From Candidatus Scalindua sp. (GTDB lineage Bacteria; Planctomycetota; Brocadiia; Brocadiales; Scalinduaceae), in NCBI GenBank assembly GCA_030748215.1, contig JASMMK010000035.1:1-50177 (forward strand): a stretch of 50,177 nucleotides of DNA, written 5' to 3'. Each line of letters starts with the position of its first letter. Positions within the stretch are counted from its first letter, which is position 1. The notes under the pieces were generated by a model. The model was not told where the DNA came from. It saw only the letters and a list, made by a program, of their open reading frames with translations, and ran no database searches. A program made the position numbers and the translations under genes. Of the stretch, positions 18,045 through 27,506 are shown piece by piece.

Positions 18045-19076
18045 TCAAAAAAGGGAACCTTGCTTCCCTGTAACAGATTTATGCCCCATATACTCATAGG
18101 CTCTTTGCGTTACAATTCTACCTCGAGGTGTTTTACTTAAATATCCTTTTTGAATTAGAAAAGGTTCATAAACTTCTTCTATTGTTTCTTCCTGTTCATT
18201 TACAGAAACTGCTATTGTCTTTAATCCAACAGGTCCTCCGCCATGCTGTATAATTGCGTTTAGTATTTTTCTGTCTAAATCACCAAATCCGTCTTTATCT
18301 ACGCCCAGCATATCAAAACCTAATTTTGCAATGCTTTCTGTAATCTTATTACTGCCTTTTACCTGCGCTACATCTCTTATACGTCTTATGAATCTATTTA
18401 CAATTCTTGGTGTGCCTCGAGATGATTTAGCTATCATCTCGGCACCTTTTTCATTAATTTCTATTTTTAATGTTTTGGCAGATTTAATGGCAATCTCTTT
18501 TAGCTCTTCCCATGGATAAAAATCCAGCCTTTCCAATACGCCAAATCTGGCACGAAAAGAAGGCGTTAATAATCCTTCGCGCGTAGTCGCTCCAATAAGA
18601 GTAAAACGTGGAAGAGTAATTTTAACCGATCTGGCGCTGGGTCCCTGGTCTATCAGTATATCAATGGAATAATCTTCCATCGCCGAATAAAGATACTCTT
18701 CTGTAGTCTTGTTTAATCTGTGAATCTCATCAATAAATAAGATATCACCAAGTTGCAAATTAGTTAATATACCGGCTAAATCACCAGGCTTATCAAGAAC
18801 CGGCCCTGAGGTTGCTTTGATGTCAACGTTGATTTCATTGGCAATGATTTGTGAAAGTGTTGTCTTTCCTAACCCCTGTGAACCTGAAAACAAGATATGA
18901 TCGAGTATATCTCCTCTTTTCTTAGAGGCCTCGATATAAACATGAAGGTTTTTTTTAATTGATTCCTGTCCAATGAAATCACAAAATCTTTTTGGCCGCA
19001 GCTCAATATCCAGATTCTCATCTTCAGGAGCATTATCAGAAGAAAGAACATTATTATCGGACATTTTAAAAAACAC
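18045..19076 (-). CDS. ruvB: Holliday junction branch-migration helicase RuvB
   Basis: Hexameric AAA+ motor that drives branch migration with RuvA. Residues include the N-terminal LRPKRFCDFIGQ motif, Walker A SGSQGLGKTTL, Walker B ILFIDEIHRLNK, sensor LIGATTREGLLTPSFRARFG with the arginine finger, and the winged-helix C-terminus with HGGGPVGLKTIA and FLIQKGYLSKTPRGR. Length 343 is typical. ruvA lies 39 bases upstream on the same strand; ruvC is not in the window. Confidence 0.97.
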   Translation of the reverse strand: MFFKMSDNNVLSSDNAPEDENLDIELRPKRFCDFIGQESIKKNLHVYIEASKKRGDILDHILFSGSQGLGKTTLSQIIANEINVDIKATSGPVLDKPGDLAGILTNLQLGDILFIDEIHRLNKTTEEYLYSAMEDYSIDILIDQGPSARSVKITLPRFTLIGATTREGLLTPSFRARFGVLERLDFYPWEELKEIAIKSAKTLKIEINEKGAEMIAKSSRGTPRIVNRFIRRIRDVAQVKGSNKITESIAKLGFDMLGVDKDGFGDLDRKILNAIIQHGGGPVGLKTIAVSVNEQEETIEEVYEPFLIQKGYLSKTPRGRIVTQRAYEYMGHKSVTGKQGSLF

Positions 19077-19115
19077 CTTGATATCTTGTTTAATAAAACG
19101 ATAAATCGCTATTTG

Positions 19116-19703
19116 TTATACGCGACTTAACGCTTCTTTGATAAGGACTTCAACTCCTTCTGTAACATCAATATTTTCAGAAGCCTTTCTTACGGCCTCT
19201 TCTGCTTCAGGCTTAGCATATCCGAGAGAAATCATCGCCATTACTGCATCTGTGATTACTGCAATATTTTTTGTTTCGGTAGAAGATCTTGAACCAGGAA
19301 GAATACTTTTAATTGTTTCTTTCAGTTCTAATATAATTCTTTCTGCCGTTTTTTTCCCTATTCCTTTAATACGCTGTAAAGACTTTGGATCATTGTCGAC
19401 AACATATCTTTCAAATTGAGTAATTGAAATACTTGAAAGTATTGTAAGCGCCACGTTAGAGCCAACTCCATTCACAGAAAGGAGCATATTAAATAAATCT
19501 CTCTCTTCCAGTGTATAAAAGCCATAAATTTTTATTTCATCATCTCTAATAGTGAGTTTTGTGTATAATTTTGCTTTTTCTTCATCAGATATTTTTTCAA
19601 AAGTTGATAGTGGTATGTGTATTTTGTATCCAATACCATTCGCTTCAATTGTAGCTGTAGTTGGGTTTTTATACGCTAAATTGCCGTAAATAAAATCAAA
19701 CAT
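19116..19703 (-). CDS. ruvA: Holliday junction DNA-binding protein RuvA
   Basis: Tetrameric protein that holds the four-way junction and loads RuvB. At 195 residues it shows the start MFDFIYGNLAYKNP, the GIGYKIHIPLSTFE strand, the LLSVNGVGSNVALTIL and RIKGIGKKTAERIILELK helix-hairpin-helix motifs, and the C-terminal domain (AVMAMISLGYAKPEAEEAV) that contacts RuvB. No Shine-Dalgarno is obvious. A 207-base gap separates it from the upstream TPR gene, so it may have its own promoter. Confidence 0.97.
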   Translation of the reverse strand: MFDFIYGNLAYKNPTTATIEANGIGYKIHIPLSTFEKISDEEKAKLYTKLTIRDDEIKIYGFYTLEERDLFNMLLSVNGVGSNVALTILSSISITQFERYVVDNDPKSLQRIKGIGKKTAERIILELKETIKSILPGSRSSTETKNIAVITDAVMAMISLGYAKPEAEEAVRKASENIDVTEGVEVLIKEALSRV

Positions 19704-19910
19704 TTAACTAATGTTAAATACAGTTGCTATATTAAAAATCCAGGCAGATAAATGTTCTGCTTGTTAAGACCTCTGGAACTACTTAATACTAGAAAGCGTG
19801 GAAAATTTAAGTATATAAGCGAACAAGTGGATGAGTTAACTAATGAAGTTCGTCATGGTCTTCATGAGATTTGCCAAGCAGGCTGTATGATCTTAAATTA
19901 CGTCTATAAC

Positions 19911-21239
19911 TTAGTCTACATTGTTCCCGCTATGGAGACTTAAGCCAAGCGTTTCCAGCTGATTATTAATTTCATCAACAAATGCCTGCGTAAAACCATC
20001 TTGCTCTAAAAGTTCGGTCTCAGTCTTCGACGCTAAATCACTTATTGTCTCGTAACCGATTTCTTGAATGGCATTTCTGCAATCCTCAGAAAACTCTAAC
20101 TGGGAAATTGTTCTTGGTTGTTCACCATTGTCATCACTTACATCAGAACCAATAAACAAATCAGATTCAACTGCCTGTCCAAGACGCAATCCTTTCTGGT
20201 TAAGAATATGTTTAATTTCGGTTAAAGAAGTCTCTCCGAAATTTTTATATGATAGAAGTTCATATTCAGTGACTTTTGTTAAGTCCGCCAGTGTTATTAT
20301 ATTCATACGTTCAAGGCAATTTTTACTTCTTACAGAAAGTTCGAAATCTGAAATTGGAATGTTTAATACCTCAATTTCCTTGTCCTGTTTCTTAACCTTA
20401 TCATCGTCATAAAGCATATTTAAGCCCGCTTCTGCATCCTTGAGAAAAAGTTTAGCTGCCTTATGATTCGGATAAGATTGCAAAACTGCATAAAAACAGG
20501 AAATAGCTTTTTCATAATTATCCTTGTCTTCATACAACAATCCCAAATTTATCATGGCATTAGTGTATAACGGAACTGTTTCCACGCATTTTTCATAATA
20601 CTCCAGAGCTTTTTCATCATCTCCACTAAGATCATAATAGTAAGCTAGTCGAAATAAAGAATTTGGATGGTTCGGATCAATTTCCAGTGTTCGATTGTAA
20701 TGAGTTAATGCTTCATCATATTTACCAAGGTTATCAAGGCAGTGTGCCCACTGGTAGTGAAGGTCAGCATCATCGTCATGTCCCTTAGCCAATTTTTGAA
20801 TCATTTTTAAGGCGCCTTGTGAGTCTCCGGACTGCCTTTGTGTCTCAGCTATATTTACCTGTATTTCAAACTCATCTTCATTAGCATGTTTAGAGCACTC
20901 GAAGCACTCAAGGGCTTTTTCATACTCTTCACGTTCCTGATAACACTTTCCAAGAAAATAAGCTGCAATTTTATTGGCTTTTAATGTAGTAAGTACATCA
21001 AATGCCTCATCAGCATTTCCAGAAATCCATAAGCATATACCAAGGATTAGATTGTTTTTCTTCGCTACAGAAGCATCTTTTTCAGAACTTATAGATGACC
21101 TTAATGCCTTAATCTTATTTTCCAGCTCTTCATAATTAGCTTTGGAAGTATAAATTTGATTCTTTAGTGATAATACATTTTCCCGTGTCAGCGGTTCGGT
21201 TGAAAAAGCTTCATTTAAATCTAACTCGTAACTTACCAT
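19911..21239 (-). CDS. TPR protein fused to RNA polymerase alpha C-terminal-like domains
   Basis: A 442-residue soluble protein. Residues of about 85-280 form five to six tetratricopeptide repeats (for example NLGKYDEALTHYNRTLEIDP and LLYEDKDNYEKAISCFYAVL). Residues of about 296-362 match the RNA polymerase alpha-CTD closely: ISDFELSVRSKNCLERM, then KNFGETSLTEI. The Arg and Asn that contact UP-element DNA in E. coli alpha (R265, N268) and the Gly/Ser of the second loop are kept, while K297/K298 are Glu/Thr. A second weaker helix-hairpin-helix copy follows (about 378-432). Such fusions occur in Planctomycetes; whether this one binds DNA or polymerase is unknown. GGAG lies about ten bases before the ATG. 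It is the first gene of the minus-strand run. Confidence 0.85.
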   Translation of the reverse strand: MVSYELDLNEAFSTEPLTRENVLSLKNQIYTSKANYEELENKIKALRSSISSEKDASVAKKNNLILGICLWISGNADEAFDVLTTLKANKIAAYFLGKCYQEREEYEKALECFECSKHANEDEFEIQVNIAETQRQSGDSQGALKMIQKLAKGHDDDADLHYQWAHCLDNLGKYDEALTHYNRTLEIDPNHPNSLFRLAYYYDLSGDDEKALEYYEKCVETVPLYTNAMINLGLLYEDKDNYEKAISCFYAVLQSYPNHKAAKLFLKDAEAGLNMLYDDDKVKKQDKEIEVLNIPISDFELSVRSKNCLERMNIITLADLTKVTEYELLSYKNFGETSLTEIKHILNQKGLRLGQAVESDLFIGSDVSDDNGEQPRTISQLEFSEDCRNAIQEIGYETISDLASKTETELLEQDGFTQAFVDEINNQLETLGLSLHSGNNVD

Positions 21240-21563
21240 TAACTTAGCTCCGTAATAAAAAGAATATAATTGCGGGGATTTATATAATAAAGTGTAGCAT
21301 TTTATTCTACATTCAATACTTGAGACAGAAACTGTGGAAAACTATAGTGAAAACTTTTTTGAAAATAATAATAATCTTATAAATATATCAAATATATATA
21401 TAATTGCAAACAAAATTTGATTGAAAATAAAGGTTTGACTAATACTTATGACTATGATATAGATAAATTTACGTCAACAAATCAATATTGCCAGCGCATA
21501 ATCACTCCATTTTAAAGATGCGTAGAAGACCGCTTATATTTTTTTTAATAAACATTTTTATAT
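21240..21563. other. AT-rich divergent intergenic region
   Basis: This 324-base gap separates the TPR-alphaCTD gene (minus) from kdsA (plus). It is very AT-rich and holds one good plus-strand promoter candidate (21435-21463). I see no ORF with a ribosome site, no RNA gene and no strong hairpin. Confidence 0.6.
21435..21463 (+). promoter_or_regulatory. Sigma70-type promoter candidate for kdsA
   Basis: TTGACT, a 17-base spacer and TATAGA give five and four matches to consensus. The predicted transcript would have a leader of about 95 bases before kdsA. The AT-rich background weakens the case. Confidence 0.45.
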
Positions 21564-22394
21564 ATGAAAAATATGCACAACATCGAAGTTAATGGTATAA
21601 CATTTGGCGAAAACCACCCATTGGTTTTAATTGCCGGACCTTGTGTAATCGAAGATGAAAAACAGTGCTGTCAGCTTGCTGAAAAGATTAAGAATATTGC
21701 TGTCAAAGCAAGTATTTCGTTTATTTTTAAGGCTTCATATGACAAGGCAAATCGTTCCTCTATCAACTCTTATAGAGGCCCGGGTGCAGAAAAAGGTATC
21801 AAAATCTTATCCAGGATCAAGAATGAAATTGGCGTGCCAGTACTTTCAGATGTACACTGTTGTAATGAGATTGATATTGTGCAGGATGTGTTAGATGTAA
21901 TCCAGATTCCTGCTTTTCTATGCAGGCAAACCGACCTTCTTCTACATGCAGCTAAAACAGGAAAGCCGCTAAATATTAAAAAAGGGCAATTTATGGCACC
22001 TTGGGATGTCGAACATATTACAGAAAAGGTACTTTCTACAGGTAATAAAAACATAATATTTACTGAGAGAGGTACAATGTTTGGATACAATAACCTTGTA
22101 GCTGACATGCGTTCGATTATTGTTATGAAGAAGATGGGTTATCCGGTAGTTTTTGATGCCACGCACAGTGTTCAATTACCAGGCGGCCAGGGTTCTACAT
22201 CTGGTGGACAGAGAGATATGATTGAACCGCTGACAAATGCTGCTGTTTCTGTGGGCTGTGACGGGCTGTTTGTAGAGACACATGAAAAGCCTGATGACGC
22301 TTTATCTGATTCGGCAACAATGTTGCCAATAGAGCGACTGCTTCCTCTTCTAAAGAGGGCAATAAGAATACGTGAGGCTATCTCAGCTGATTGA
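21564..22394 (+). CDS. kdsA: 3-deoxy-8-phosphooctulonate synthase (Kdo-8-P synthase)
   Basis: Condenses phosphoenolpyruvate with arabinose-5-phosphate, the first committed step to Kdo in lipopolysaccharide. The 276-residue protein has the opening LIAGPCVIEDE, FIFKASYDKANRSS, the YRGPGAEKGIKIL loop, VLSDVH, IPAFLCRQTDLL, KKGQFMAPW, ERGTMFGYNNLV, FDATHSVQLPG and the C-terminal ETHEKPDDALSD. The Cys of AGPC is the metal ligand of the metal-dependent class (as in Aquifex), unlike the Asn of E. coli KdsA, so a class II enzyme is likely. Together with the heptosyltransferase and Kdo kinase it shows an LPS-bearing outer membrane. Confidence 0.96.
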   Translation: MKNMHNIEVNGITFGENHPLVLIAGPCVIEDEKQCCQLAEKIKNIAVKASISFIFKASYDKANRSSINSYRGPGAEKGIKILSRIKNEIGVPVLSDVHCCNEIDIVQDVLDVIQIPAFLCRQTDLLLHAAKTGKPLNIKKGQFMAPWDVEHITEKVLSTGNKNIIFTERGTMFGYNNLVADMRSIIVMKKMGYPVVFDATHSVQLPGGQGSTSGGQRDMIEPLTNAAVSVGCDGLFVETHEKPDDALSDSATMLPIERLLPLLKRAIRIREAISAD

Positions 22395-22411
22395 TTTCAG
22401 TGAATTTTATT

Positions 22412-22735
22412 ATGCAAAAAGACGAATCATTAAACGATTTAATTGATATAGTAAAGAGTTTAGGTGAAATATATCGAGAAGAAAATCTAAGGGTTGATAT
22501 AGATTTTGATCCGAACGATGGTATGACAATGGTTAAATATGAAGATACTAATAACGTGAAAAAAACTATTTATATAAATTCAGATAACAAATCAATAAGC
22601 GGTATTGATACGACTAAATTCTGGTTGCCTGACTATTCAAATATTCAGAAAGCAAATAAGAAGGTTGTTCGTTTGTTAGAGGAGAGAGGATACATTGTCT
22701 CAAATCTGACGTACAAGAAAACTCAAAAAGGATAG
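22412..22735 (+). CDS. Small hypothetical protein downstream of kdsA
   Basis: About 107 residues from the ATG at 22412; an in-frame TTG at 22391 would overlap the kdsA stop and add seven residues. I do not recognise the family. The sequence is charged and soluble, with LNDLIDIVKSLGEIYREE (helix), RVDIDFDPNDGMTMVKYED, and a C-terminal helix NKKVVRLLEERGYIVSNLTY. There is no membrane segment or metal motif. Close coupling to kdsA suggests cotranscription but says little about function. Confidence 0.6.
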   Translation: MQKDESLNDLIDIVKSLGEIYREENLRVDIDFDPNDGMTMVKYEDTNNVKKTIYINSDNKSISGIDTTKFWLPDYSNIQKANKKVVRLLEERGYIVSNLTYKKTQKG

Positions 22736-22737
22736 GA

Positions 22738-22902
22738 GTGCCTGCCTGCCAACCGGATCACCGGCCCGACGTGTCTGCAATAACATGTTCTCAATGTGGT
22801 GCAGATTGGATTGATGGCAATATTTCAGGAAAGTTAGAGAAAATAGTTGATGATTCCAGTGAAAAACATTATCTGGTAAGAGTTACTACATTAGCTAGAT
22901 AA
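22738..22902 (+). pseudogene. Remnant of a YgiT/MqsA-type zinc-finger protein
   Basis: A 54-codon frame from GTG 22738. From about 22774 it reads VSAITCSQCGADWIDGNISG followed by KLEKIVDD, which matches the second half of YgiT-type zinc fingers (VPxxxCxxCGEEYxDxE...). The first CxxC half is absent and is replaced by an unrelated, GC-richer stretch. YgiT domains are usually antitoxin or partner proteins; no toxin gene is seen beside it. It could also be a short functional protein, but truncation is the simpler reading. Confidence 0.4.
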
Positions 22903-23286
22903 TGCTTAAGTAATTATATGTTCTTCTCCATTGTTAGTTCTTCAACTCTGTCCATGTTAAAAAATTGAAACCTATTTTCAACCGTCCTTGTGTATAATTT
23001 AGCTAAGTCTGTAAAATGGAGCATGCTGAATGATCCAGAGTTTAAATGTTTAGGAGGAGATAATAAGTTTATGAATATTTTTATTAATGAAGCGGGAGGA
23101 GTGGAATATCTTAAGCAACGATTTTTAAAATTTGCAACTTAGGAACGGCCTGTAGATCCCGATTATAAGGTAAAGGTTTTAAATAAACAAAATGTTTGAT
23201 CTCCTGGTGGGAATGTGGAGATAGATAAGGGGTCACCCATTGGTAGACTCCTGTCAAGCACAAGAACCTCTTAGGTTGAGACTAGA
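22903..23286. other. Gene-poor stretch with a possible broken small gene
   Basis: No intact gene of useful length. AGGAGGAG at 23052-23059 precedes an ATG at 23071 that opens 23 codons (MNIFINEAGG...LKFAT) to a TAG at 23140-23142. The same frame then continues ERPVDPDYKVKVLNKQNV before another stop, which looks like a small gene with a nonsense change, family unknown. The rest shows nothing I can name. Confidence 0.35.
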
Positions 23287-25583
23287 TCAATTTTCTTTTT
23301 CAAAAGTCCATGCTGCCCATACACCTGCACGTGTAGTCAGGTAAGTCGGCTTGTCTGGATGTGGGACTAAACGTTGTAGTGGGTCATATGTTTTTACACC
23401 GGAAAGGTATTTTAGATCGGTTAGTGAATTACTGGCTGTTGAAATAAAATAAACTAAATCTCCAGTATAGACCAAATCCTCTTCATTACGACTACTCATA
23501 ATTCGAATTTGCCATAAATCATCATAGCCACCGTCGTCTTTTGCACAGAAGACATATGGTCATTTATTTCCAACGGCAATATTAGGAAGTGCTAACTTCT
23601 AGATACCCAACCCAGACCAGGATACCGTTACACCCGTTGTTTTTCGTTCCGGAGGATCACACATCACTATTCGTACATTTTCCATATTGTTAATTGTAGT
23701 TGCAGATGAGTTTACATTACCAATTTCCAACTCTACTAATACCCCATCATCTTTGTTGGTCGTTAGTGTTGGATAATAACCTCCACTTAGACTAGACCAC
23801 TCAGGCTTTCCCAAATACTGAGCCGGGTTCAGGTCTGGTTTCCAGGGATTACCTAGATAGCGAAGTTTGTATTTGTTTTTTAGAAATAGCGTTTCACCGA
23901 TTTTTCTTGATTTTGTGATTGATGAGCTATAGGCATTATCAGCCCTTTTATTTAGATCTACAGATTTAAAAACAGAGTCAAAGCTTGCCGCCTCTGCAAC
24001 ACGATTTCCAAGGAACCAGCGCTTTCTGTCGATCCCTTTCCAATCTAATATGGATGCAATTAAAGAAGTATGATCAAAAGGTACATTTGTTTGAGATCTA
24101 AAAATTGTATTTTTTTTAATAAATGGTGAAATTTGCAGCGTAGGGACTCGAATTCCATATTGATCAAACCTAAAACCAAACTCAGTTCTTGTTTTCTCGT
24201 CCATCATATCTTTACTACCTCCGATCGCACCAGGTGGCGGTGTCCTGTCAAGTCCACTAGGCGAGGGTATCCAATCGTCCGGAGGATCACTAGGTTTCTT
24301 TGAACGAGGTTTACTCCCAGGTGGAGGTAAGTGATCGTAAGTACCTCCATTTTCATTAAAAGTAATAACAAATAGGGTTTGGTCCCATTTCTTAGATTCT
24401 GTTAAGGTGGTATATAGGTTATGAACAAAGTCTTCTGCTACGGTTGTGTCACAAGACGGATGCATATCAGTTCCTACCATTCTAAGCTTAAACAAGGCCT
24501 CCTGCTTGACTTTATTAACACTACCTTCAGCACTGTCTGCATTATACAAAGGACCTCCACCCCACTTGGGCTCGATCCATGAAGCTGCGGGCAAAAGGCC
24601 ATTACGGGCATCAGAAAACAGTTTATTGTATTTATCGTCAGGGTCATCAATTTTAACGAAGTTATCATTATAGGCCGCACTACCTAGCTGAGGATACATG
24701 CAACGAACATATTGAACTTTTCGGCCTGCGGCTAACGCAGGAGGCGGCCAATGGGACTGCCAATACACCTTCCAGTCAACATTTTCTGTCGAAAGCACTT
24801 CAAATAAAGATCGAGTTGTTATCGGCAGTTCATCAGCATTTGACCCTACTACTGGTGTTAATTTTGTAACTGCACTAACACCTTTTAAGACTTGTGTACC
24901 AGCGTAAACCCGGTAGGAATCCTCCTGATAGGCTGCGTCATAGTAATTATTCGTAACCAGTCCTCGACTGGTACCAGATGTTGAAAATGCTCGGTTGGCA
25001 TTTGTTTGACTTGGGACAGAACAAAACCACTCATCTGAGACAGCATAATGCCGAGCCAGTCCGCTTAATACGGGAAGTTGTACCGGGATATATGTCTCCA
25101 TAATTTGGGAAATCAAATCAGGTGTTGCAGTTGCAAAAGCTTCGTGTTCAATTGTTCTTTTAAAATCCTGCAATACCCTTCCATAGGTACTTTTTCATTG
25201 TTTTTGTAGCATCTTTTAAACGTTTCTCTGGCGCGTACATCGGGATCTTCCCAATTAACTGGATTATCTGGATCATCAGGTCCCCACAGGTGAGACATAA
25301 TATGTCTGAAATGCTCTCCATGATTAAATCCTGGTATGGCAGGAGATTGAGTACCTTTAATCGGTTCAATATATTGCTTTGATAGTGGGCAGAGATTAGA
25401 CAATTCTTTTCGTTCTTCCGTAGAAAGAGAGCTCAAACCATTAAATTTAAATTTATCATTACAAATTAAGTTTATTTTCTCTTCTTCTTCATAAAGCCAA
25501 CCCATTACATGATCAAACCCTCTATTTTCCAGCATTAATACAACAACATGCTCAATACCCAGTTCTTTCATATTATTAGTCAT
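23287..25583 (-). pseudogene. Broken phosphoesterase (phospholipase C / acid phosphatase-like, PF04185)
   Basis: About 765 codons of a phospholipase C-type phosphoesterase. The N-terminal part (25583 to about 25175) has VVVLMLENRGFDHVMGWLYE, the metal-binding start of the family, and IPGFNHGEHF. At about 25173-25175 the frame shifts: one added T in GGGTATTGCAG would restore EGYLQDFKRT. The main part (25173-23599) has SDEWFCSVPSQTNANRAFS, FVITFNENGGTYDHLPPPG, GIRVPTLQISPFIKK and PFDHTSLIASILD. Two in-frame stops follow, TAG at 23599-23601 and TGA at 23560-23562, after which the same frame gives DDGGYDDLWQIRIM to the end at 23287. Three lesions indicate decay. No signal peptide is evident, unusual for secreted phospholipases. 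Confidence 0.85.
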
Positions 25584-26172
25584 ATTATGTCCTGTTAAAA
25601 TTATCTTCCGTTGACAAAAATAGAATTTGAAATTATTTACATGGAAAATCTAATGATTTAAATATTATAATTAGCCAGACACAATCTATGGAATTTATTC
25701 ACTATAGCTTTCATTAATAATTGTCCGAACAGTGAAAGTAAATAAGATGATAAGAATTTGCTTACAGGTAACTTAATTATTTAACACTTATTTATTAAGA
25801 TGTTCAGTAAATTAAAAGCCCTTTCCCGTTTAAATGATGACGGAAATTTGTCAATTTTGTGACATTTTTAACCTATGAACATGATTTTCTGACTCTGAAC
25901 AAACTCAGAAGGAGAGGTGCTAGTTGTGATTAGATGCTAGGAGTTAGCTTTTTAAGATATTGAGCTATATTTAGATAGGACAGTATCAAAATTCAAGTAA
26001 TTTTTGCAAATTATGTTTCGCATCGATCTGCTTTGGTAAATAATGGATGTGAAATGAAGTGATTGATAATTAAAAGAAATAATGGTATTGAAACTGTTGG
26101 TAGCATCCCTCTAATACGTTTATGTCAAACGGATGTAGCAGGAAGAATGCTGGTTCCATTATTTTTCGAACG
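25584..26172. other. 589-base region without a recognisable gene
   Basis: AT-rich. A promoter-like TTGACA-N17-TATTTA lies near 25611-25640 on the plus strand, facing away from the broken phosphoesterase, but no gene follows it. A TTG-initiated frame of 37 codons near 26062-26175 (contains GSIPLIRLCQTDVAGRMLVP) has no ribosome site and is not convincing. I see no RNA gene or repeat. Confidence 0.5.
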
Positions 26173-26568
26173 CTAAGTCAGGGCGTTTCTAATCTTTTCC
26201 GGTATTGCCATAGGTTTTTTATTAATGCCCAGGCATGCAAGGAGGGTTGATCCTTCTGCAATCAGAGTGTCTTCATTAACCCGCCTGATCTCATAACTGA
26301 ATTCAAGTCTCGCGAGTTTCAGCTTGGATAAACAGGTTTTGACGACAAGAATATCATCGAACATGGCAGGGGATTTGTATTTACAATGAGCGTCTGCTAC
26401 CGCAAGAAAGACATTCTCTTTCTCAATCTCCGCGTACGAGATTCCCATATCGCGCAGGAACTCTATCCTGCCCATTTCAAAATAGACAAAGTAGTTTGAG
26501 TAATACACTATCCCCATCTGGTCGGTTTCCTGATATCTTACTCTAACACTTATTTCACTGCATTTCAT
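26173..26568 (-). CDS. ybgC: Hotdog-fold acyl-CoA thioesterase, YbgC type
   Basis: A 131-residue 4-hydroxybenzoyl-CoA-thioesterase-like hotdog enzyme that hydrolyses acyl-CoA or acyl-ACP esters in the cytoplasm. It carries the family signature VRYQETDQMGIVYYSNYFVY with the catalytic Asp, FEMGRIEFLRDMGISY, and the YKSPAMFDDILVV strand. In proteobacteria ybgC accompanies tol-pal; here it follows the acs operon terminator on the same strand and stands alone. Start ATG 26568 has no clear Shine-Dalgarno site. Confidence 0.9.
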   Translation of the reverse strand: MKCSEISVRVRYQETDQMGIVYYSNYFVYFEMGRIEFLRDMGISYAEIEKENVFLAVADAHCKYKSPAMFDDILVVKTCLSKLKLARLEFSYEIRRVNEDTLIAEGSTLLACLGINKKPMAIPEKIRNALT

Positions 26569-26629
26569 AGTTATTTATTCGGTAGGGGGGTGTCAAATAA
26601 AAATAAGAAAAACAATTATAAATTGAAAA

Positions 26630-26671
26630 ATCCCCCTGTTTCTCATTTTCATATGAGAAGCTAAGGGGGAT
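26630..26671 (-). terminator. Intrinsic terminator of the acs operon
   Basis: On the minus strand ATCCCCCTTAG...CAGGGGGAT encloses an inner TCTCATatgaaaATGAGA hairpin and is followed by a T-run. It lies 35 bases after acsE and should end the operon. Confidence 0.88.
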
Positions 26672-26705
26672 CAAATATTATTTCATACCAAAACCGGAAA
26701 TTTGA

Positions 26706-27491
26706 TTATGGTCTTGCTGCCTTGAGGAACGAATCACTGTAAATCTGCTTATTCAGAAGCATCTCTGCGCAGATTGCAGCATCCATGAGTTCTGTATCAA
26801 GTACATCCATGAGTGCAGTGTCCATGCCAGCAGCAATTGCCATCGTCAGGAACGTTCTGCATATTAATGACTTCTCCTGTGTTCCCTGAGCCAGATTGCT
26901 TAAACCGACAGTTATGTGTGGAGAAGGATCAGAGATAAGTTTTATCTGATTAAACACTTCCAGCATATAGGTAGGCTGTTTCTGGTCTACTGGTATTGAG
27001 AATAAAATAGGATCAATATATATTTTTTCCATATCAACATCATGTTCCATGGCCTTTCCTGCTATCTCAGCTGCTATCTCAATACGAGTATCAACATTTT
27101 GAGGTATACCCTCCTTGTTCATAGTAAGACAGATCAGAGCGGCATTATGCTCTTTTGCTAACTGCATGTATGTGTCAAGAACGTCAGGATCACCTTGAGC
27201 AGAATTAATCATAACATCGTTTTTGATTACCTCAAGGCCAGCTTGAATCACACTCAACTTCTGGCTATCAATTGCAATAGGTGTCTTCACTGCTTCCTGA
27301 GTTGACTCTACCAGCCATTTCATCGCATCTTCTTGATCAGCAGCTGCAGTACCAACATTAATATCCAGATATGTAGCACCAGCTTCAGTCTGCTTCTTTG
27401 CTAATTCATGGATAACAGAGGGGTCTCTATCTTTAATAGCCTTCTTCACATCCAAAAACTGCCCATTAATTCTTTCAGCCAGGGTAATCAT
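26706..27491 (-). CDS. acsE: Methyltetrahydrofolate:corrinoid/iron-sulfur protein methyltransferase
   Basis: Moves the methyl group from methyl-tetrahydrofolate to the cobalt of the AcsCD corrinoid protein, linking the methyl and carbonyl branches of the Wood-Ljungdahl pathway. The 261-residue TIM barrel matches the family length. Motifs are ITLAERINGQF, the pterin-site GATYLDINVGTAAADQEDAM, TPIAIDSQKLSVIQAGLE, INSAQGDPDVLD, YIDPILFSIPVD and TVGLSNLAQG with the conserved Asn. It is the last gene of the operon, 15 bases after acsD, with AAGGAG before the start. Confidence 0.95.
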   Translation of the reverse strand: MITLAERINGQFLDVKKAIKDRDPSVIHELAKKQTEAGATYLDINVGTAAADQEDAMKWLVESTQEAVKTPIAIDSQKLSVIQAGLEVIKNDVMINSAQGDPDVLDTYMQLAKEHNAALICLTMNKEGIPQNVDTRIEIAAEIAGKAMEHDVDMEKIYIDPILFSIPVDQKQPTYMLEVFNQIKLISDPSPHITVGLSNLAQGTQEKSLICRTFLTMAIAAGMDTALMDVLDTELMDAAICAEMLLNKQIYSDSFLKAARP

Positions 27492-27506
27492 CTTCTTCTT
27501 CTCCTT

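Noticed and set aside
19752..19943. 63-residue plus-strand ORF between ruvA and the TPR gene
   Set aside because: No ribosome site, no recognisable motif, and it runs into the TPR gene on the other strand.
23287..23499. Separate 70-residue gene
   Set aside because: Same frame and protein-like sequence as the broken phosphoesterase upstream; no ribosome site of its own.
26062..26175. 37-codon TTG-initiated ORF
   Set aside because: Unrecognised sequence, no Shine-Dalgarno site, overlaps the end of ybgC by a few bases.
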